Source of the DNA: Gracilimonas sediminicola | GTDB taxonomy: Bacteria; Bacteroidota; Rhodothermia; Balneolales; Balneolaceae | Length of the DNA stretch: 64,000 bases | Assembly (NCBI RefSeq): GCF_024320785.1 | Contig: NZ_JANDBC010000001.1 | Location: 392,617 to 456,616 of the forward strand | Direction of reading: 5' to 3' | In this document: positions 26,517 through 35,555 of the stretch, in pieces | How the letters are laid out: each line of letters starts with the position of its first letter | Numbering within the stretch: the stretch's first letter is position 1 | Notes under the pieces: model-generated | What the model was told of the DNA's origin: nothing | Databases searched by the model: none | What the model saw: the letters and a program-made list of their open reading frames with translations, nothing else | Position numbers and translations under genes: made by a program

Positions 26517-27656
26517 TTACGCTTCCTGTTTAGGATAACAGCCGAGGACCTTTAACTCCTCGGCTTTTTTATTGAGTTCATCTAAACCGGCAGAAACTTC
26601 CGGATCGTCTATATTGGCAAGAATATCCAGGTAGAAAGAATACTTCCAGGGTTCATTCAGCCTGGGGCGCGATTCCAGCTTGGCCATGTTGATTTTATGC
26701 TTATGCAAAATATTCAGGCATTCTATCAAAGAGCCCTCATCGTTTGATGTCACCATCATCAGGGAGGTTTTAGCGGGTATTTGCACATCAACCTGAACCG
26801 GCTCTTTAGCGGCTACCACAAAGCGGGTATAGTTTTCTTTTTGATTGGCAATGTCGTGTTCAATCACATGTAGTCCGTATAAATCGGCCGCATGGGCTCC
26901 GGCAATAGCTGCCTGGGATAAGTCGCCGTCTTCCAGCACTTTTTTGGCCGACATGGCCGTATCCAAATACGACTCCACCTTACACCGCGGAAGCTTGGAT
27001 AAAAACTGCGAGCACTGCGCAATAGCCTGGGGGTGCGACATGATCCGCCGGATTTTACCTAATTCTACTTGTTCTACGGCCATCAAGCAGTGAACTACCT
27101 TCAGAATTTCCTCTCCCACAATATGGAGTTTTTCATTTCCCAGAATGTCATAAGTGTCGTTGATGGAGCCGGCCGTGGTATTTTCTATGGGCAACAATGC
27201 ATAATCCACCTTGTCGTCCAAAACAGCCTGTGCTGCCTGCTGAAAGGTGTCATAGCCAATGGCATCCACCGTTGAATAACGATCGCTAAAGTGACGAGTA
27301 GCAGCCTGATGACTGTAAGCCCCATCGGTTCCCTGGTAAGAAACCCGAATGACTTCTCCCTCCGATTTCTCATTCTGATGATCTACCAGTGAGTGTGTCT
27401 GAAAGCGTACCGAGTTGGTGATGATTTCCCGAAACAGGTGCTCAGCATAGTATCGATCAAGGCCGACTTCATGGGCCAAATCCCGAATCCGGTTTAATAG
27501 CTGCTCTTCCCTTTCAAGGTCCCGGATGCCCTGTTCATTTTTGAGCTTCATATCCGAGACCTCCTTTACTAATCCCTGTCGCTGAGCCAGCGCTTTAAGA
27601 ATAGTCCGGTCTATATCATCCAGCTGCTTGCGGATGGAGTCTAATTCATCTGACAT
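26517..27656 (-). CDS. pheA: Bifunctional chorismate mutase / prephenate dehydratase
   Basis: This 379-residue P-protein has an N-terminal AroQ chorismate mutase domain (1-90, LDSIRKQLDDIDRTILKAL), a prephenate dehydratase domain (about 105-280, with LLPIENTTAGSIND) and a C-terminal ACT domain (about 293-370) with the phenylalanine-binding ESRP motif. It converts chorismate to phenylpyruvate and is expected to be feedback-inhibited by phenylalanine. It is transcribed alone. Confidence 0.95.
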   Translation of the reverse strand: MSDELDSIRKQLDDIDRTILKALAQRQGLVKEVSDMKLKNEQGIRDLEREEQLLNRIRDLAHEVGLDRYYAEHLFREIITNSVRFQTHSLVDHQNEKSEGEVIRVSYQGTDGAYSHQAATRHFSDRYSTVDAIGYDTFQQAAQAVLDDKVDYALLPIENTTAGSINDTYDILGNEKLHIVGEEILKVVHCLMAVEQVELGKIRRIMSHPQAIAQCSQFLSKLPRCKVESYLDTAMSAKKVLEDGDLSQAAIAGAHAADLYGLHVIEHDIANQKENYTRFVVAAKEPVQVDVQIPAKTSLMMVTSNDEGSLIECLNILHKHKINMAKLESRPRLNEPWKYSFYLDILANIDDPEVSAGLDELNKKAEELKVLGCYPKQEA

Positions 27657-27931
27657 ATCAATATTCCTATCTGTGAGTGACTATGGAAAGTAGTAAATGT
27701 GATGGGGATTTAAAGAAGGAATTTTGGGGTGATGAATGGGTTCTGCCGACTCTGATATTTTCACTTCAGATTATTCAACCTTGATTAGGAGGATTTTGGG
27801 ATTGCCTTGATTCGATGATCCTTAACCCCGAATACAAACTGCCTTTTTTGCGGGAAGGAAGGAACAAGAATTGGCTATTTGGCAGAATACCCAAAATTAG
27901 CTATTGTGGAAAATCACCCGAATTAAAATTC

Positions 27932-28411
27932 ATGATTATGACTAAGCTTTTCTTTATCCCACTCCTCACTGTATTATTTCTATTTCCTGCCCAGGTCCCG
28001 ACCACCAATGTAGATGCTTTTTGGGATGAAATGAGCCGAACCGTAGCAGAGGGTGAATTTGATGAATATGCTGCCCTATATCATGAAGATGCTGTTTTGG
28101 TAAATGGCATTTCCGGTGAAAGTTACCCCATTTCAAGTGCCTTAGATGGCTGGAAGCAAGGCTTTTTGGATACCAAAGCCGGGAAAATGAAAGCCGGTGT
28201 AGAGTTTCGCTTCAGTAAAAGAATGCACAGCGAAACCACCGCTCATGACACCGGCATTTTTAACTACTATTCGCAAATGGAAGAACAGGAACCCCAGCTG
28301 ATTTATGTTCACTTTCAGGGACTATTGGTAAAAAAGGACGGCGAATGGAAACTGGTGATGGAGCACCAGGAGTCGATGGCGACTGAGGAAGAGTGGGAGA
28401 AATTGAAGTAG
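27932..28411 (+). CDS. Secreted SnoaL/DUF4440-like protein
   Basis: Starting at ATG 27932 gives 159 residues with a signal peptide (about 1-19); an earlier start at 27815 would bury it. The mature part has the NTF2-like pattern FWDEMSRTVAEGEFDEYAALYHEDAVLVNG ... VHFQGLLVKKDGEWKLVMEHQE, as in SnoaL/DUF4440 proteins. These small cones bind diverse small molecules or serve as scaffolds. The role is unknown here. It stands between pheA (divergent) and a CPBP protease gene. Confidence 0.7.
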   Translation: MIMTKLFFIPLLTVLFLFPAQVPTTNVDAFWDEMSRTVAEGEFDEYAALYHEDAVLVNGISGESYPISSALDGWKQGFLDTKAGKMKAGVEFRFSKRMHSETTAHDTGIFNYYSQMEEQEPQLIYVHFQGLLVKKDGEWKLVMEHQESMATEEEWEKLK

Positions 28412-28466
28412 TACCATTGGTCCGATTTATTAAAACTTTTCTTTCGATCCTCCGTAGTTTGCAGTC

Positions 28467-29177
28467 ATGATCTATGCTATTACCGTGCTCGCCATCTCGT
28501 GGCTGATTGTCTATTTATCGGAGAAAAAGAACCTTTTAACTATTTGGTTTACGCCGCTGAGTCAAAGGACTAAAGAGTTCGTCAGCGGATTTCTCATTCT
28601 TGCGATTTTGAGTGCCATCACTCAATTACTCTTCGGATACTTAAGTGGTGTAAGCTGGCAACTCAATGATAGCATCACCCCTGAACTTATTATTAATTCC
28701 GCTTTTTATGATCTGAAATCTGTTTTATTTGAGGAACTCACGTTCAGAGGCATCATTCTCTACCTGCTTCTCAGATATACCGGAAAAAGACAAACTTCCC
28801 TGCTCCTAACAGCAGCCGCATTTGGGGTTTATCATTGGTTTACTTTTGGGGTAATGGGAAACATCATGGCAATGATTGTGGTTTTCATTACAACCGGGTA
28901 CATGGGTTATGTTTTCGCCGTTTCCTATGAAAAAACAAACTCCATCATTCTTCCCATAGCTCTTCACCTTGGGTGGAATGTTATAAACAACACCATGTTT
29001 TCAAACGGCCCCAACGGAATTCAACTTTTAGAAGCTGTTCAGGGACAAATGCCTTTTGAACTTGGAGGTTATTCAGGTTTAATCAGTTTGAGCTGGTACC
29101 TGTTAATTCCTTCAGTCGTTCTGGTCATTCTTCACAAATTCTATACCCCTCAGACCAAAGACTTTAAACTGCTATAG
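28467..29177 (+). CDS. CPBP-family intramembrane glutamic protease
   Basis: This 236-residue protein has about seven membrane helices and the three CPBP/ABI (Rce1-like) motifs: EExxxR in FEELTFRG, FxxxH in FGVYHW, and HxxxN in HLGWN. Bacterial members are predicted intramembrane proteases, in some cases tied to bacteriocin self-immunity. No bacteriocin gene is adjacent, so the substrate is unknown. Confidence 0.9.
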   Translation: MIYAITVLAISWLIVYLSEKKNLLTIWFTPLSQRTKEFVSGFLILAILSAITQLLFGYLSGVSWQLNDSITPELIINSAFYDLKSVLFEELTFRGIILYLLLRYTGKRQTSLLLTAAAFGVYHWFTFGVMGNIMAMIVVFITTGYMGYVFAVSYEKTNSIILPIALHLGWNVINNTMFSNGPNGIQLLEAVQGQMPFELGGYSGLISLSWYLLIPSVVLVILHKFYTPQTKDFKLL

Positions 29178-29322
29178 TCTTGTAGGCTTAGGGACCCGGG
29201 AAAGCCTTTCTTCCTCAACTCTCTGCAGTAACTATACACTAATTCGCCTTTCAACCCCATATATTTGCATATCATTCTAAATTTAATAGATTTAGATATA
29301 CGTTTAATCAAATGGATCTGTC

Positions 29323-30333
29323 ATGAACATTTTTCGGTGTACTATTTTATCTCTGCTAATAATTGTAGCATTTAATTCCAGGGGGCTTGCTCAGGCCGAA
29401 GTCGATTCCGCATATATTGATTATGTAAATAGCTCTTGGGATGAAGTTCAGGCAACTGAATATGACGATTCCATTCAGACAAAGTATGCTTCCGAATTCT
29501 ATGAATATTATCTGAGTCACGAAGAAACCGTGGCCGGAAAAAAAGCTTTACAGAGTGCCCTAATGATGTGGGGAAATACCGGAAATGTGGCTATGATGGA
29601 TGAAGTCATTAGTAAGTTTAAACCTGACTCTGATGTATGGGCTTGGGTTCCTAACTCTCTCGGCCATGCATATGTAGGAGATTCGAGCAGAACCCATCAG
29701 GATGCTATGAAGAAACTTGAATCCTTAAAAGATTACGTCACTAATCCGGTTGGCAAATCTGCTATTCTTACATCGCTTGTCAGATTTTATAAACGAAATC
29801 CCGATACCCACCAAAAGGCACTTGAATATGCGCAGGATCTGGTTGAAATTAATGAAAGTAAGTGGTTCGTCGATCTTGGACTGGGCGCTATTTATGAATT
29901 GGAGTCATTGGGAGTTGGACAGGCTGCGCCGGAATTCACAGCTACAACTTATCACGGGGAAGAATTCAACCTCGCCGATCATAAAGGCAAATATATCATT
30001 CTCGACTTTTGGGCGACATGGTGTGGGCCCTGCATGCCTGAAATTCCGGTTATTAAGTCCTTGAGAGAAACATACCCGGAAGAAAATTTAACCATCGTAA
30101 GTATTGCACTGGAGGAAGATTCAGAGAAATACGACAAATTTCTTACTGAGAACGGGATGACCTGGACTCAAATCCTCCAGGAAAAAAAGAGGGAAGATGA
30201 AATTCCTACCCTATATAATGTTGGCGGCATTCCCCAAAAATACATAATTGGGCCTGAAGGAAATATTGTGGCCAAGCATCTTCGGGGAGAAAAATTAACA
30301 GCAAAAATGGACACCTTAATAAACCGGAAGTAA
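29323..30333 (+). CDS. Secreted TlpA-like thioredoxin-fold protein
   Basis: The 336-residue protein has a signal peptide (about 1-23), an alpha-helical N-terminal region without a recognisable domain (25-195), and a C-terminal AhpC/TSA-type thioredoxin domain (about 200-336) with active site WATWCGPCMPE. The order matches periplasmic TlpA/ResA-like reductases common in this group, which keep cysteines reduced for cytochrome c maturation or other targets. A TATATTTG sequence at 29260-29267 matches the Bacteroidota -7 box but has no good -33 partner. Confidence 0.88.
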   Translation: MNIFRCTILSLLIIVAFNSRGLAQAEVDSAYIDYVNSSWDEVQATEYDDSIQTKYASEFYEYYLSHEETVAGKKALQSALMMWGNTGNVAMMDEVISKFKPDSDVWAWVPNSLGHAYVGDSSRTHQDAMKKLESLKDYVTNPVGKSAILTSLVRFYKRNPDTHQKALEYAQDLVEINESKWFVDLGLGAIYELESLGVGQAAPEFTATTYHGEEFNLADHKGKYIILDFWATWCGPCMPEIPVIKSLRETYPEENLTIVSIALEEDSEKYDKFLTENGMTWTQILQEKKREDEIPTLYNVGGIPQKYIIGPEGNIVAKHLRGEKLTAKMDTLINRK

Positions 30334-30348
30334 GATTAACACCTAATT

Positions 30349-31439
30349 TTATTCACCCTCATCCAGCCAGCCAAACCTGCGTTGAAGCGATTTGATGGTG
30401 ATGGCATGCCGTTCGGTGCCCCGGGTGCCCAGCAAAAACCCGATGGGTTTGAGGTCTTCCACATTTTCACAGACGATTTTAAACAAACCGAGGTATGGGA
30501 TGATGATCAGCATGCCCGGCACTCCCCAAATCATACTGGCCGCAATCAATGAAAAAATAATGACCAGCGGGTTTATCTGAACGTATGAACCGGTGATATT
30601 CGGGGTAAGGATATTGTTCTCTAAAAACTGAACGATCAAAAACTGGATGAGGATTGGGATGGCCAAGCCCGGCGTTCCGGTTCCTAAAGTAAATAGCAGC
30701 ACTACCCCATAACCAAGCACAGTGCCTAAATATGGGATCAGGTTAAACAGGGCAGCAATTATTCCGAAGAGCAAGGCATATTCCAGTCCAATCAGGTAAA
30801 ACCCAAGGAATTCAATCCCATCAGAATAAAACATACAATCACCAGTCCTTTCAAATATTTTGGCACAACTTCAGAAGCCTGATCAATGATATTCTGTGCT
30901 GCTTCCTCCTGGTTGTTGTAGATCAGCATAGAGATAAAGTCCCGGAATTTATCCCGGTAAAACAGCAGCAGAAAGGTATAAACGGGAATCAGCCCAAGGC
31001 TCAGAAGCGTATTTGTGGTGGCCGTAAAAAGCTGACTTATATACTGCCCGGTTTCGCCCAGCGACTCAATCAGAGAATCAATCCCCGAGATATAAATACC
31101 GGTATATGCTCCAATTGCATCAAATATACTTTGGATATTGATCTCGAACTGCTCTTTTAGTTTTGGGAAGTCTTCCGTGAAGTTTGTTGATAGCGTTCCG
31201 ATTGCCGCCACGATACCCGTCACAATGGCTATAAAACCCAACACCACGATAAAGTTGGTTGCAATACGTGGGATTTTGTGTTTCTCAAGCCAATCGGCGT
31301 ATGGGAAAAGCAGGTAGGCCAGCATAATACTCAGAAACAAAGGCACCAAAAGCGGACGGGCTAAAATCAATGCGGCTACCACCAGAAAGGCGAAAGCCAG
31401 TCGTATGGTGTTTAGAAGTAAAAGTGGGTATTCATTCAT
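30349..31439 (-). pseudogene. AI-2E family transporter, split by a frameshift
   Basis: Two overlapping frames together make one complete AI-2E/PerM-family protein of about 360 residues. The N-terminal frame (31439 to 30792) runs through PKYLKGLVIVCFILMGLNSLGF and then stops. The C-terminal frame (ending 30349) resumes as YLIGLEYALLFGIIAALFNLIPYLG, exactly the family's next segment. The junction is at GGGTTTTA (minus strand, near 30799): one extra T, or a -1 ribosomal slip on G-GGT-TTT, restores the frame. The family is eight-helix membrane transporters. Either a pseudogene, a sequencing indel in the T-run, or programmed frameshifting. Confidence 0.85.
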
Positions 31440-31590
31440 AGGTTTTGATTTTATACCAAAGGATACAACTCGAACAGCAATATATCATCACAAATATAAG
31501 CTTAAGTCTATATTATTTTTTCTAACAGGATGCGACTTTGTTTCCGCTTTTTTATTACACTCCTGTTCACTCTAACTAATTGTGCGCCTT

Positions 31591-32181
31591 ATGAAAAGAA
31601 TGATTACGCTTTGTTTGACCCTGCTGCTTTCTGTGAACGTGATGGCACAGCTTAGTACCGCCGACCGTGATTTTGCTGTCGAATACCTGAATGCAACTCA
31701 CCAAAATATTGTGGATTTAGTGGAACCTCTACCTGATGAAGCCTGGAATTACACCCCTGAAGACGGTGGCTGGTCGGTAGCTAATTGCCTGGAGCATATC
31801 CTGACTACAGAATCCTCGTTTTTCCAAATGGCTCAGGGATATATGAGTCAGTCTGAAGCAGATCCCGATTTTGACAGTTCTGTTTCGGATGGAGTACTCA
31901 TCGGGATGATGGCCAATCGCGGAACCCGGGTCCAAACAGCCGAGCAATTCGAACCATCGGGCAAGTGGGCCACCAAACAGGAAATGCTGGATGAACTGGA
32001 ATCCTCCCGGGATCGACTCATCAACTATCTTTCCAATGCCAAGCAGAACCTCAGAGATCATAAAGCAAATACTCCATTTGGAGAAATCGATACCTACCAG
32101 GTATTTCTGCTTGTAGGAGCCCACAGCCAGCGGCATACTTTCCAGATGCAGGAAGTGCTGGGCGAAATTGAAGGAATGTAA
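31591..32181 (+). CDS. Secreted DinB-like protein
   Basis: From ATG 31591 the protein is 196 residues with signal peptide MKRMITLCLTLLLSVNVMAQ. The rest is a DinB/YfiT-type four-helix bundle (GWSVANCLEHILTTES, TPFGEIDTYQVFLLVGAHSQRHTFQM) with metal-ligand histidines in CLEH and HSQRH. DinB-fold proteins include thiol-dependent transferases; an exported form is less usual but common in this group from memory. It is convergent with pgk, with a shared terminator. Confidence 0.8.
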   Translation: MKRMITLCLTLLLSVNVMAQLSTADRDFAVEYLNATHQNIVDLVEPLPDEAWNYTPEDGGWSVANCLEHILTTESSFFQMAQGYMSQSEADPDFDSSVSDGVLIGMMANRGTRVQTAEQFEPSGKWATKQEMLDELESSRDRLINYLSNAKQNLRDHKANTPFGEIDTYQVFLLVGAHSQRHTFQMQEVLGEIEGM

Positions 32182-32189
32182 GTGAACTT

Positions 32190-32224
32190 AAAAGCCTCTT
32201 ATATCAAGTAAGAGGCTTTTCTTT
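32190..32224. terminator. Bidirectional intrinsic terminator between the DinB-like gene and pgk
   Basis: AGCCTCTTA (32193-32201) and TAAGAGGCT (32209-32217) form a perfect 9-bp stem with a 7-nt loop. Runs of A before and T after allow it to serve both convergent genes. Confidence 0.9.
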
Positions 32225-33418
32225 TTACTTATCCGTCAACCACGCAACCCCGGGAAGTTCTTTTCCTTCCAGATATTCAAGGCTGGCTCCACCGCCGGTG
32301 GAAACATGTGAGACCTCATCACTGAGGCCTGCCTTTTTGATTGCAGCTGCAGAGTCACCACCGCCAATAATGGTGGTTGCTCCGAATTTAGTGGCTTCAG
32401 CCAGGGCTTCCGCAACCGAGAAGGTTCCGTCTGCGAAGTTCTCCATTTCGAACACCCCCATCGGTCCGTTCCATAGTACGGTTTTGGCAGCCTTAATCTG
32501 GTTTCCAAAAGCAATGGAGGATTGTGGGCCTATGTCGAGTCCCATCCAACCGTCTTCAATACCTTCTTCATCTACCACTTTGTGTTCTGCATCGTTATTA
32601 AATTCTTTGGCAACTACAGAATCCAGTGGCAGCATAAACCGGATGCCTTTTTCTTCGGCTTCCTCAAGCAGCTCTTTGGCTAAATCAACTTTATCATCTT
32701 CAACCAAAGAATTACCGATTGGCCAGCCTTTGGCTTTATAAAAAGTATAAGTCATACCCCCGCCAATAATGATGGAATCCACTTTTGAAATCAGGTTCTT
32801 AATCACTCCGATTTTATCGGACACTTTGGCTCCACCCAAAATGGCCACAAACGGACGATCCGGATCATTGATGCTTTCTTCCAGGTACTTAATCTCTTTC
32901 TCCAGTAAAAATCCTGACACAGCCGGCTGCAGATAGCGTGTTACACCTGCTACCGAAGCATGGGCACGGTGACTGCTTCCAAAAGCATCATTCACAAACA
33001 CATCGGCATGGGAAGCCAGCGCTTTGCTAAACGACTCATCATTCTTGGTTTCCCCTTTATGAAAGCGGACATTTTCGAGCACAACCACTTCTCCATGCTT
33101 GGCATTGTATATCGCCTCCTCGGCTTTATCCCCAATACAATCTTCCCCGAAGTGAACTTTGGTGTTCAGTAAATCAGCTAAATGGTCAGCTGCCGGTTTC
33201 AGGGAGAATTCAGGTTCCGGCATTCCCGACGGTCGCCCAAGGTGGCTGGTCAAAATCAATAACCCTCCATTCTGAATTACGTGCTTTATAGATGGTAGTG
33301 CCTGTACAATTCGATTGTCGTCAGTAATTTTACCGTTTTCAATAGGCACGTTAAAATCTACGCGCATCAGCACTTTCTTCCCTTTTACATCAATATCGTT
33401 GAGTGTGAGTTTCGCCAT
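32225..33418 (-). CDS. pgk: Phosphoglycerate kinase
   Basis: This 397-residue enzyme has the N-terminal signature [16 protein letters not shown] (about 18-33), substrate arginines in SHLGRP, and the C-terminal nucleotide domain with [18 protein letters not shown] and GGGDSAAA. It catalyses 1,3-bisphosphoglycerate plus ADP to 3-phosphoglycerate plus ATP in glycolysis. No other glycolysis gene is adjacent. The DUF559 repeat unit begins just upstream of its start. Confidence 0.97.
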   Translation of the reverse strand: MAKLTLNDIDVKGKKVLMRVDFNVPIENGKITDDNRIVQALPSIKHVIQNGGLLILTSHLGRPSGMPEPEFSLKPAADHLADLLNTKVHFGEDCIGDKAEEAIYNAKHGEVVVLENVRFHKGETKNDESFSKALASHADVFVNDAFGSSHRAHASVAGVTRYLQPAVSGFLLEKEIKYLEESINDPDRPFVAILGGAKVSDKIGVIKNLISKVDSIIIGGGMTYTFYKAKGWPIGNSLVEDDKVDLAKELLEEAEEKGIRFMLPLDSVVAKEFNNDAEHKVVDEEGIEDGWMGLDIGPQSSIAFGNQIKAAKTVLWNGPMGVFEMENFADGTFSVAEALAEATKFGATTIIGGGDSAAAIKKAGLSDEVSHVSTGGGASLEYLEGKELPGVAWLTDK

Positions 33419-33494
33419 GAGTTGAGTAAATAAATTGATTGGTAATTCGATGATGAAGGTACCAAGATCTCTCCACGAAATGAAGCGGTAATCA

Positions 33495-33666
33495 CCGCCC
33501 TGATAATAAGTCTTCGACTTTTATCTGTCCCTCCCCGGAGGGACACAAATGCATGAGCAGCACAAAATGTGTGAGCAACTTCACACACCATTCCCCCAAA
33601 GAACATCCCTCTCCCCGAGAGGGAACATTTGAGCCCCGCTCAAATCAGGGCGAGGCAGGTACGACC
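33495..33666. repeat. Hairpin-rich direct repeat, copy A (upstream of DUF559 gene)
   Basis: This ~172-bp unit is shared with 34124-34294. In order it holds CGCCCTGAT (33496-33504); a hairpin around 33502-33525 (AAGTC/GACTT core); TGTCCCTC/GAGGGACA (33526-33545); a variable middle; CCCTCTC/GAGAGGG (33607-33623); TTTGAGC/GCTCAAA (33628-33644); ATCAGGGCG (33644-33652), the inverted partner of the first 9-mer; and a conserved tail GAGGCAGGTACGACC. It may fold into a multibranched structure closed by the terminal inverted repeats. Confidence 0.88.
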
Positions 33667-33724
33667 CCACCCCGTAGCATAAAACCCCAAAGAACACTAC
33701 TTTCCCAAAAAAGAGGGTACAAGT

Positions 33725-34120
33725 ATGTCAAGAAACTCCGCTTTTAACTACTATAACAAAGACCTTAGACCCAACGCCCGTTCTTTACGGAAAAACATGA
33801 CCAAAGCAGAGGTTTGCCTTTGGAAATACGGGCTCCGGAAAAAGCAGCGCATGGGATACACGTTCAACCGGCAACGACCTGTTTTGAATTACATCGCCGA
33901 TTTCATTTGCAAAAAGCTGAAATTGATCATTGAAGTGGATGGTTCAAGCCATGACAGTCCGGAGGCTTTCGAATACGACCAACGAAGGCAGCGACATCTG
34001 GAAGAAGCCGGGTTCAGAGTGATCAGGTTTCGAAACAAAGATGTGCTTACCAATATGGATGCGGTGCTTATGGCGGTAGATAAAGTGATTTTGGAATTAG
34101 AGAACGGGGCAGAGTCCTGA
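33725..34120 (+). CDS. DUF559 (Vsr-like) endonuclease-domain protein
   Basis: The 131-residue DUF559 protein has the family's ARSLRKNMTKAEVCLWKYGLR start, the fold core with D59 in YIADF and E70-V-D72-G in LIIEVDGSSHD, and a C-terminal RVIRFRNKDVL. The domain is related to very-short-patch-repair (PD-(D/E)xK-like) nucleases. It lies between two copies of a ~170-bp hairpin-rich direct repeat and between unrelated housekeeping genes (pgk and a cysteine desulfurase), so it looks like the protein of a small mobile or selfish unit. An AGAGGG ribosome-binding site precedes the ATG. The activity is inferred from the fold. Confidence 0.88.
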   Translation: MSRNSAFNYYNKDLRPNARSLRKNMTKAEVCLWKYGLRKKQRMGYTFNRQRPVLNYIADFICKKLKLIIEVDGSSHDSPEAFEYDQRRQRHLEEAGFRVIRFRNKDVLTNMDAVLMAVDKVILELENGAES

Positions 34121-34123
34121 CCT

Positions 34124-34294
34124 CCGCCCTGATCATAGTCTGCGACTATGATCTGTCCCTCCTCGGAGGGACACAGGTGTTTGTGCAATGCAAAATGTTT
34201 AAACAAACCCTTACACCTTTCTCCCAAAGAACATCCCTCTCCCGGAGAGGGAACATTTGAGCCCCGCTCAAATCAGGGCGAGGCAGGTACGACC
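34124..34294. repeat. Hairpin-rich direct repeat, copy B (downstream of DUF559 gene)
   Basis: This is the second copy of the unit at 33495-33666, in the same orientation. Elements: CGCCCTGAT (34125-34133); a perfect 10-bp hairpin GATCATAGTC/GACTATGATC (34131-34153); TGTCCCTCC/GGAGGGACA (34154-34173); CCCTCTCC/GGAGAGGG (34235-34251); TTTGAGC/GCTCAAA (34256-34272); ATCAGGGCG (34272-34280); tail ending GTACGACC. Several stem changes relative to copy A are compensated on the opposite arm. Confidence 0.88.
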
Positions 34295-34394
34295 GGTTTC
34301 CAATCCTAATCCCGAAAGCGCTTTTATCCCTGCTTTTCAATCAAATAATGGATATTTTCTCAGGGCAAAAAATAATCCAAACCTTATTCACTGA

Positions 34395-35555
34395 ATGCGA
34401 ACGGTTTACTTAGATCACGCGGCCACTACTCCCTTAGATGATCGCGTGCTGGAAGCCATGCTTCCTTACCTGAAAGAAAATTACGGAAACGCCAATTCTC
34501 CCCATCACCTTGGGCAGAAATCGAAGGTGGTTGTGGAAGACGCCCGGGAGAAAGTAGCAGCTTTAATTGGAGCTGAACCTTCTGAGATTATCTTTACCAG
34601 TGGCGGTACCGAAAGCGATAATGCCGTTATTAAAGGTGTTTTAGCTATTTCAGGTGATAAAAAGGAAGTAATTACTTCAGAATTAGAACATCATGCCGTT
34701 CTGCACACGGTGGAGCTTGCCAAAATGCAGGGTGTTAAACCCGTTTTTGCCCCATCCAAGGATTGTGGTACCATCACCGCTGATGCCGTTAAAAAATCCA
34801 TTACCGAAAACACGGCACTGGTTACGATCATGCACGTGAATAATGAAATCGGCACCATCAACCCGCTGAAAGAAATTGCCGAAGTGTGTAAAGAGCACGG
34901 AGTACCCCTTCATTCCGATACCGTTCAAAGTCTGGGTAAAATTCCGCTCAACGTAAAAGATCTGGGGATTGACTTCCTCAGTGGCAGCGCTCACAAAATT
35001 TATGGGCCGAAAGGAACCGGGATCATGTATGTGAAAAATGGTTCCAAGTGGATCCCATGGGTACATGGCGGATCTCAGGAACGCCGCCGTCGCGGAGGTA
35101 CCCTGAACGTGCCCGGAATTGTTGGTTTTGCCAAAGCCCTTGAACTGGCTGTTGAAGAGATGGATGAACATCAAAAGCATTTCAAAAAACTACGTGCTCT
35201 TCTCCTCAAAGAGATGGACACCAATCTGGAATTCAACTACAATGTAAATGGCCCGCAAAACAACGGCGTGCCCCATATCGTAAACCTCTCCTTCAGTGAC
35301 GAGCAGGGCAAATATATAGATGGCGAGATGCTGCTGCTGAACCTGGATATTGAGGGAATTTGTGTATCCAACGGCTCGGCCTGCACTTCCGGTGCCGTTG
35401 AGCCTTCACATGTGCTTAATGGTATCGGGATGGAAGACGGACTGGCTAAATCGAGCATTCGCGTAAGTTTCGGTAAGCAGAATACCGAAGAGGATGTGCG
35501 CTATTTTGTAGAAAAACTTGACACCGTTCTCAAACGAATGTTTACCGTAGCCTGA
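34395..35555 (+). CDS. Cysteine desulfurase (IscS/NifS family)
   Basis: The 386-residue PLP enzyme starts VYLDHAATTPLD and has TSGGTESDNAVIKG, SELEHHAVLH, HSDTVQSLGK, the Schiff-base lysine in SGSAHKIYGPKG (about 205) and the sulfur-accepting cysteine in SACTSGAVEPSHVL (about 325-330). It takes sulfur from cysteine for iron-sulfur clusters or tRNA thiolation. IscU and other isc genes are absent nearby, so the use (for example with MnmA) is not settled. The following LOG gene overlaps the stop codon by 1 base. Confidence 0.93.
   Translation: MRTVYLDHAATTPLDDRVLEAMLPYLKENYGNANSPHHLGQKSKVVVEDAREKVAALIGAEPSEIIFTSGGTESDNAVIKGVLAISGDKKEVITSELEHHAVLHTVELAKMQGVKPVFAPSKDCGTITADAVKKSITENTALVTIMHVNNEIGTINPLKEIAEVCKEHGVPLHSDTVQSLGKIPLNVKDLGIDFLSGSAHKIYGPKGTGIMYVKNGSKWIPWVHGGSQERRRRGGTLNVPGIVGFAKALELAVEEMDEHQKHFKKLRALLLKEMDTNLEFNYNVNGPQNNGVPHIVNLSFSDEQGKYIDGEMLLLNLDIEGICVSNGSACTSGAVEPSHVLNGIGMEDGLAKSSIRVSFGKQNTEEDVRYFVEKLDTVLKRMFTVA

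Noticed and set aside
33553-33747. 64-codon open frame upstream of the DUF559 gene
   Set aside because: It runs through repeat copy A and its hairpins; the amino-acid sequence is low-quality and the frame is not kept in copy B.
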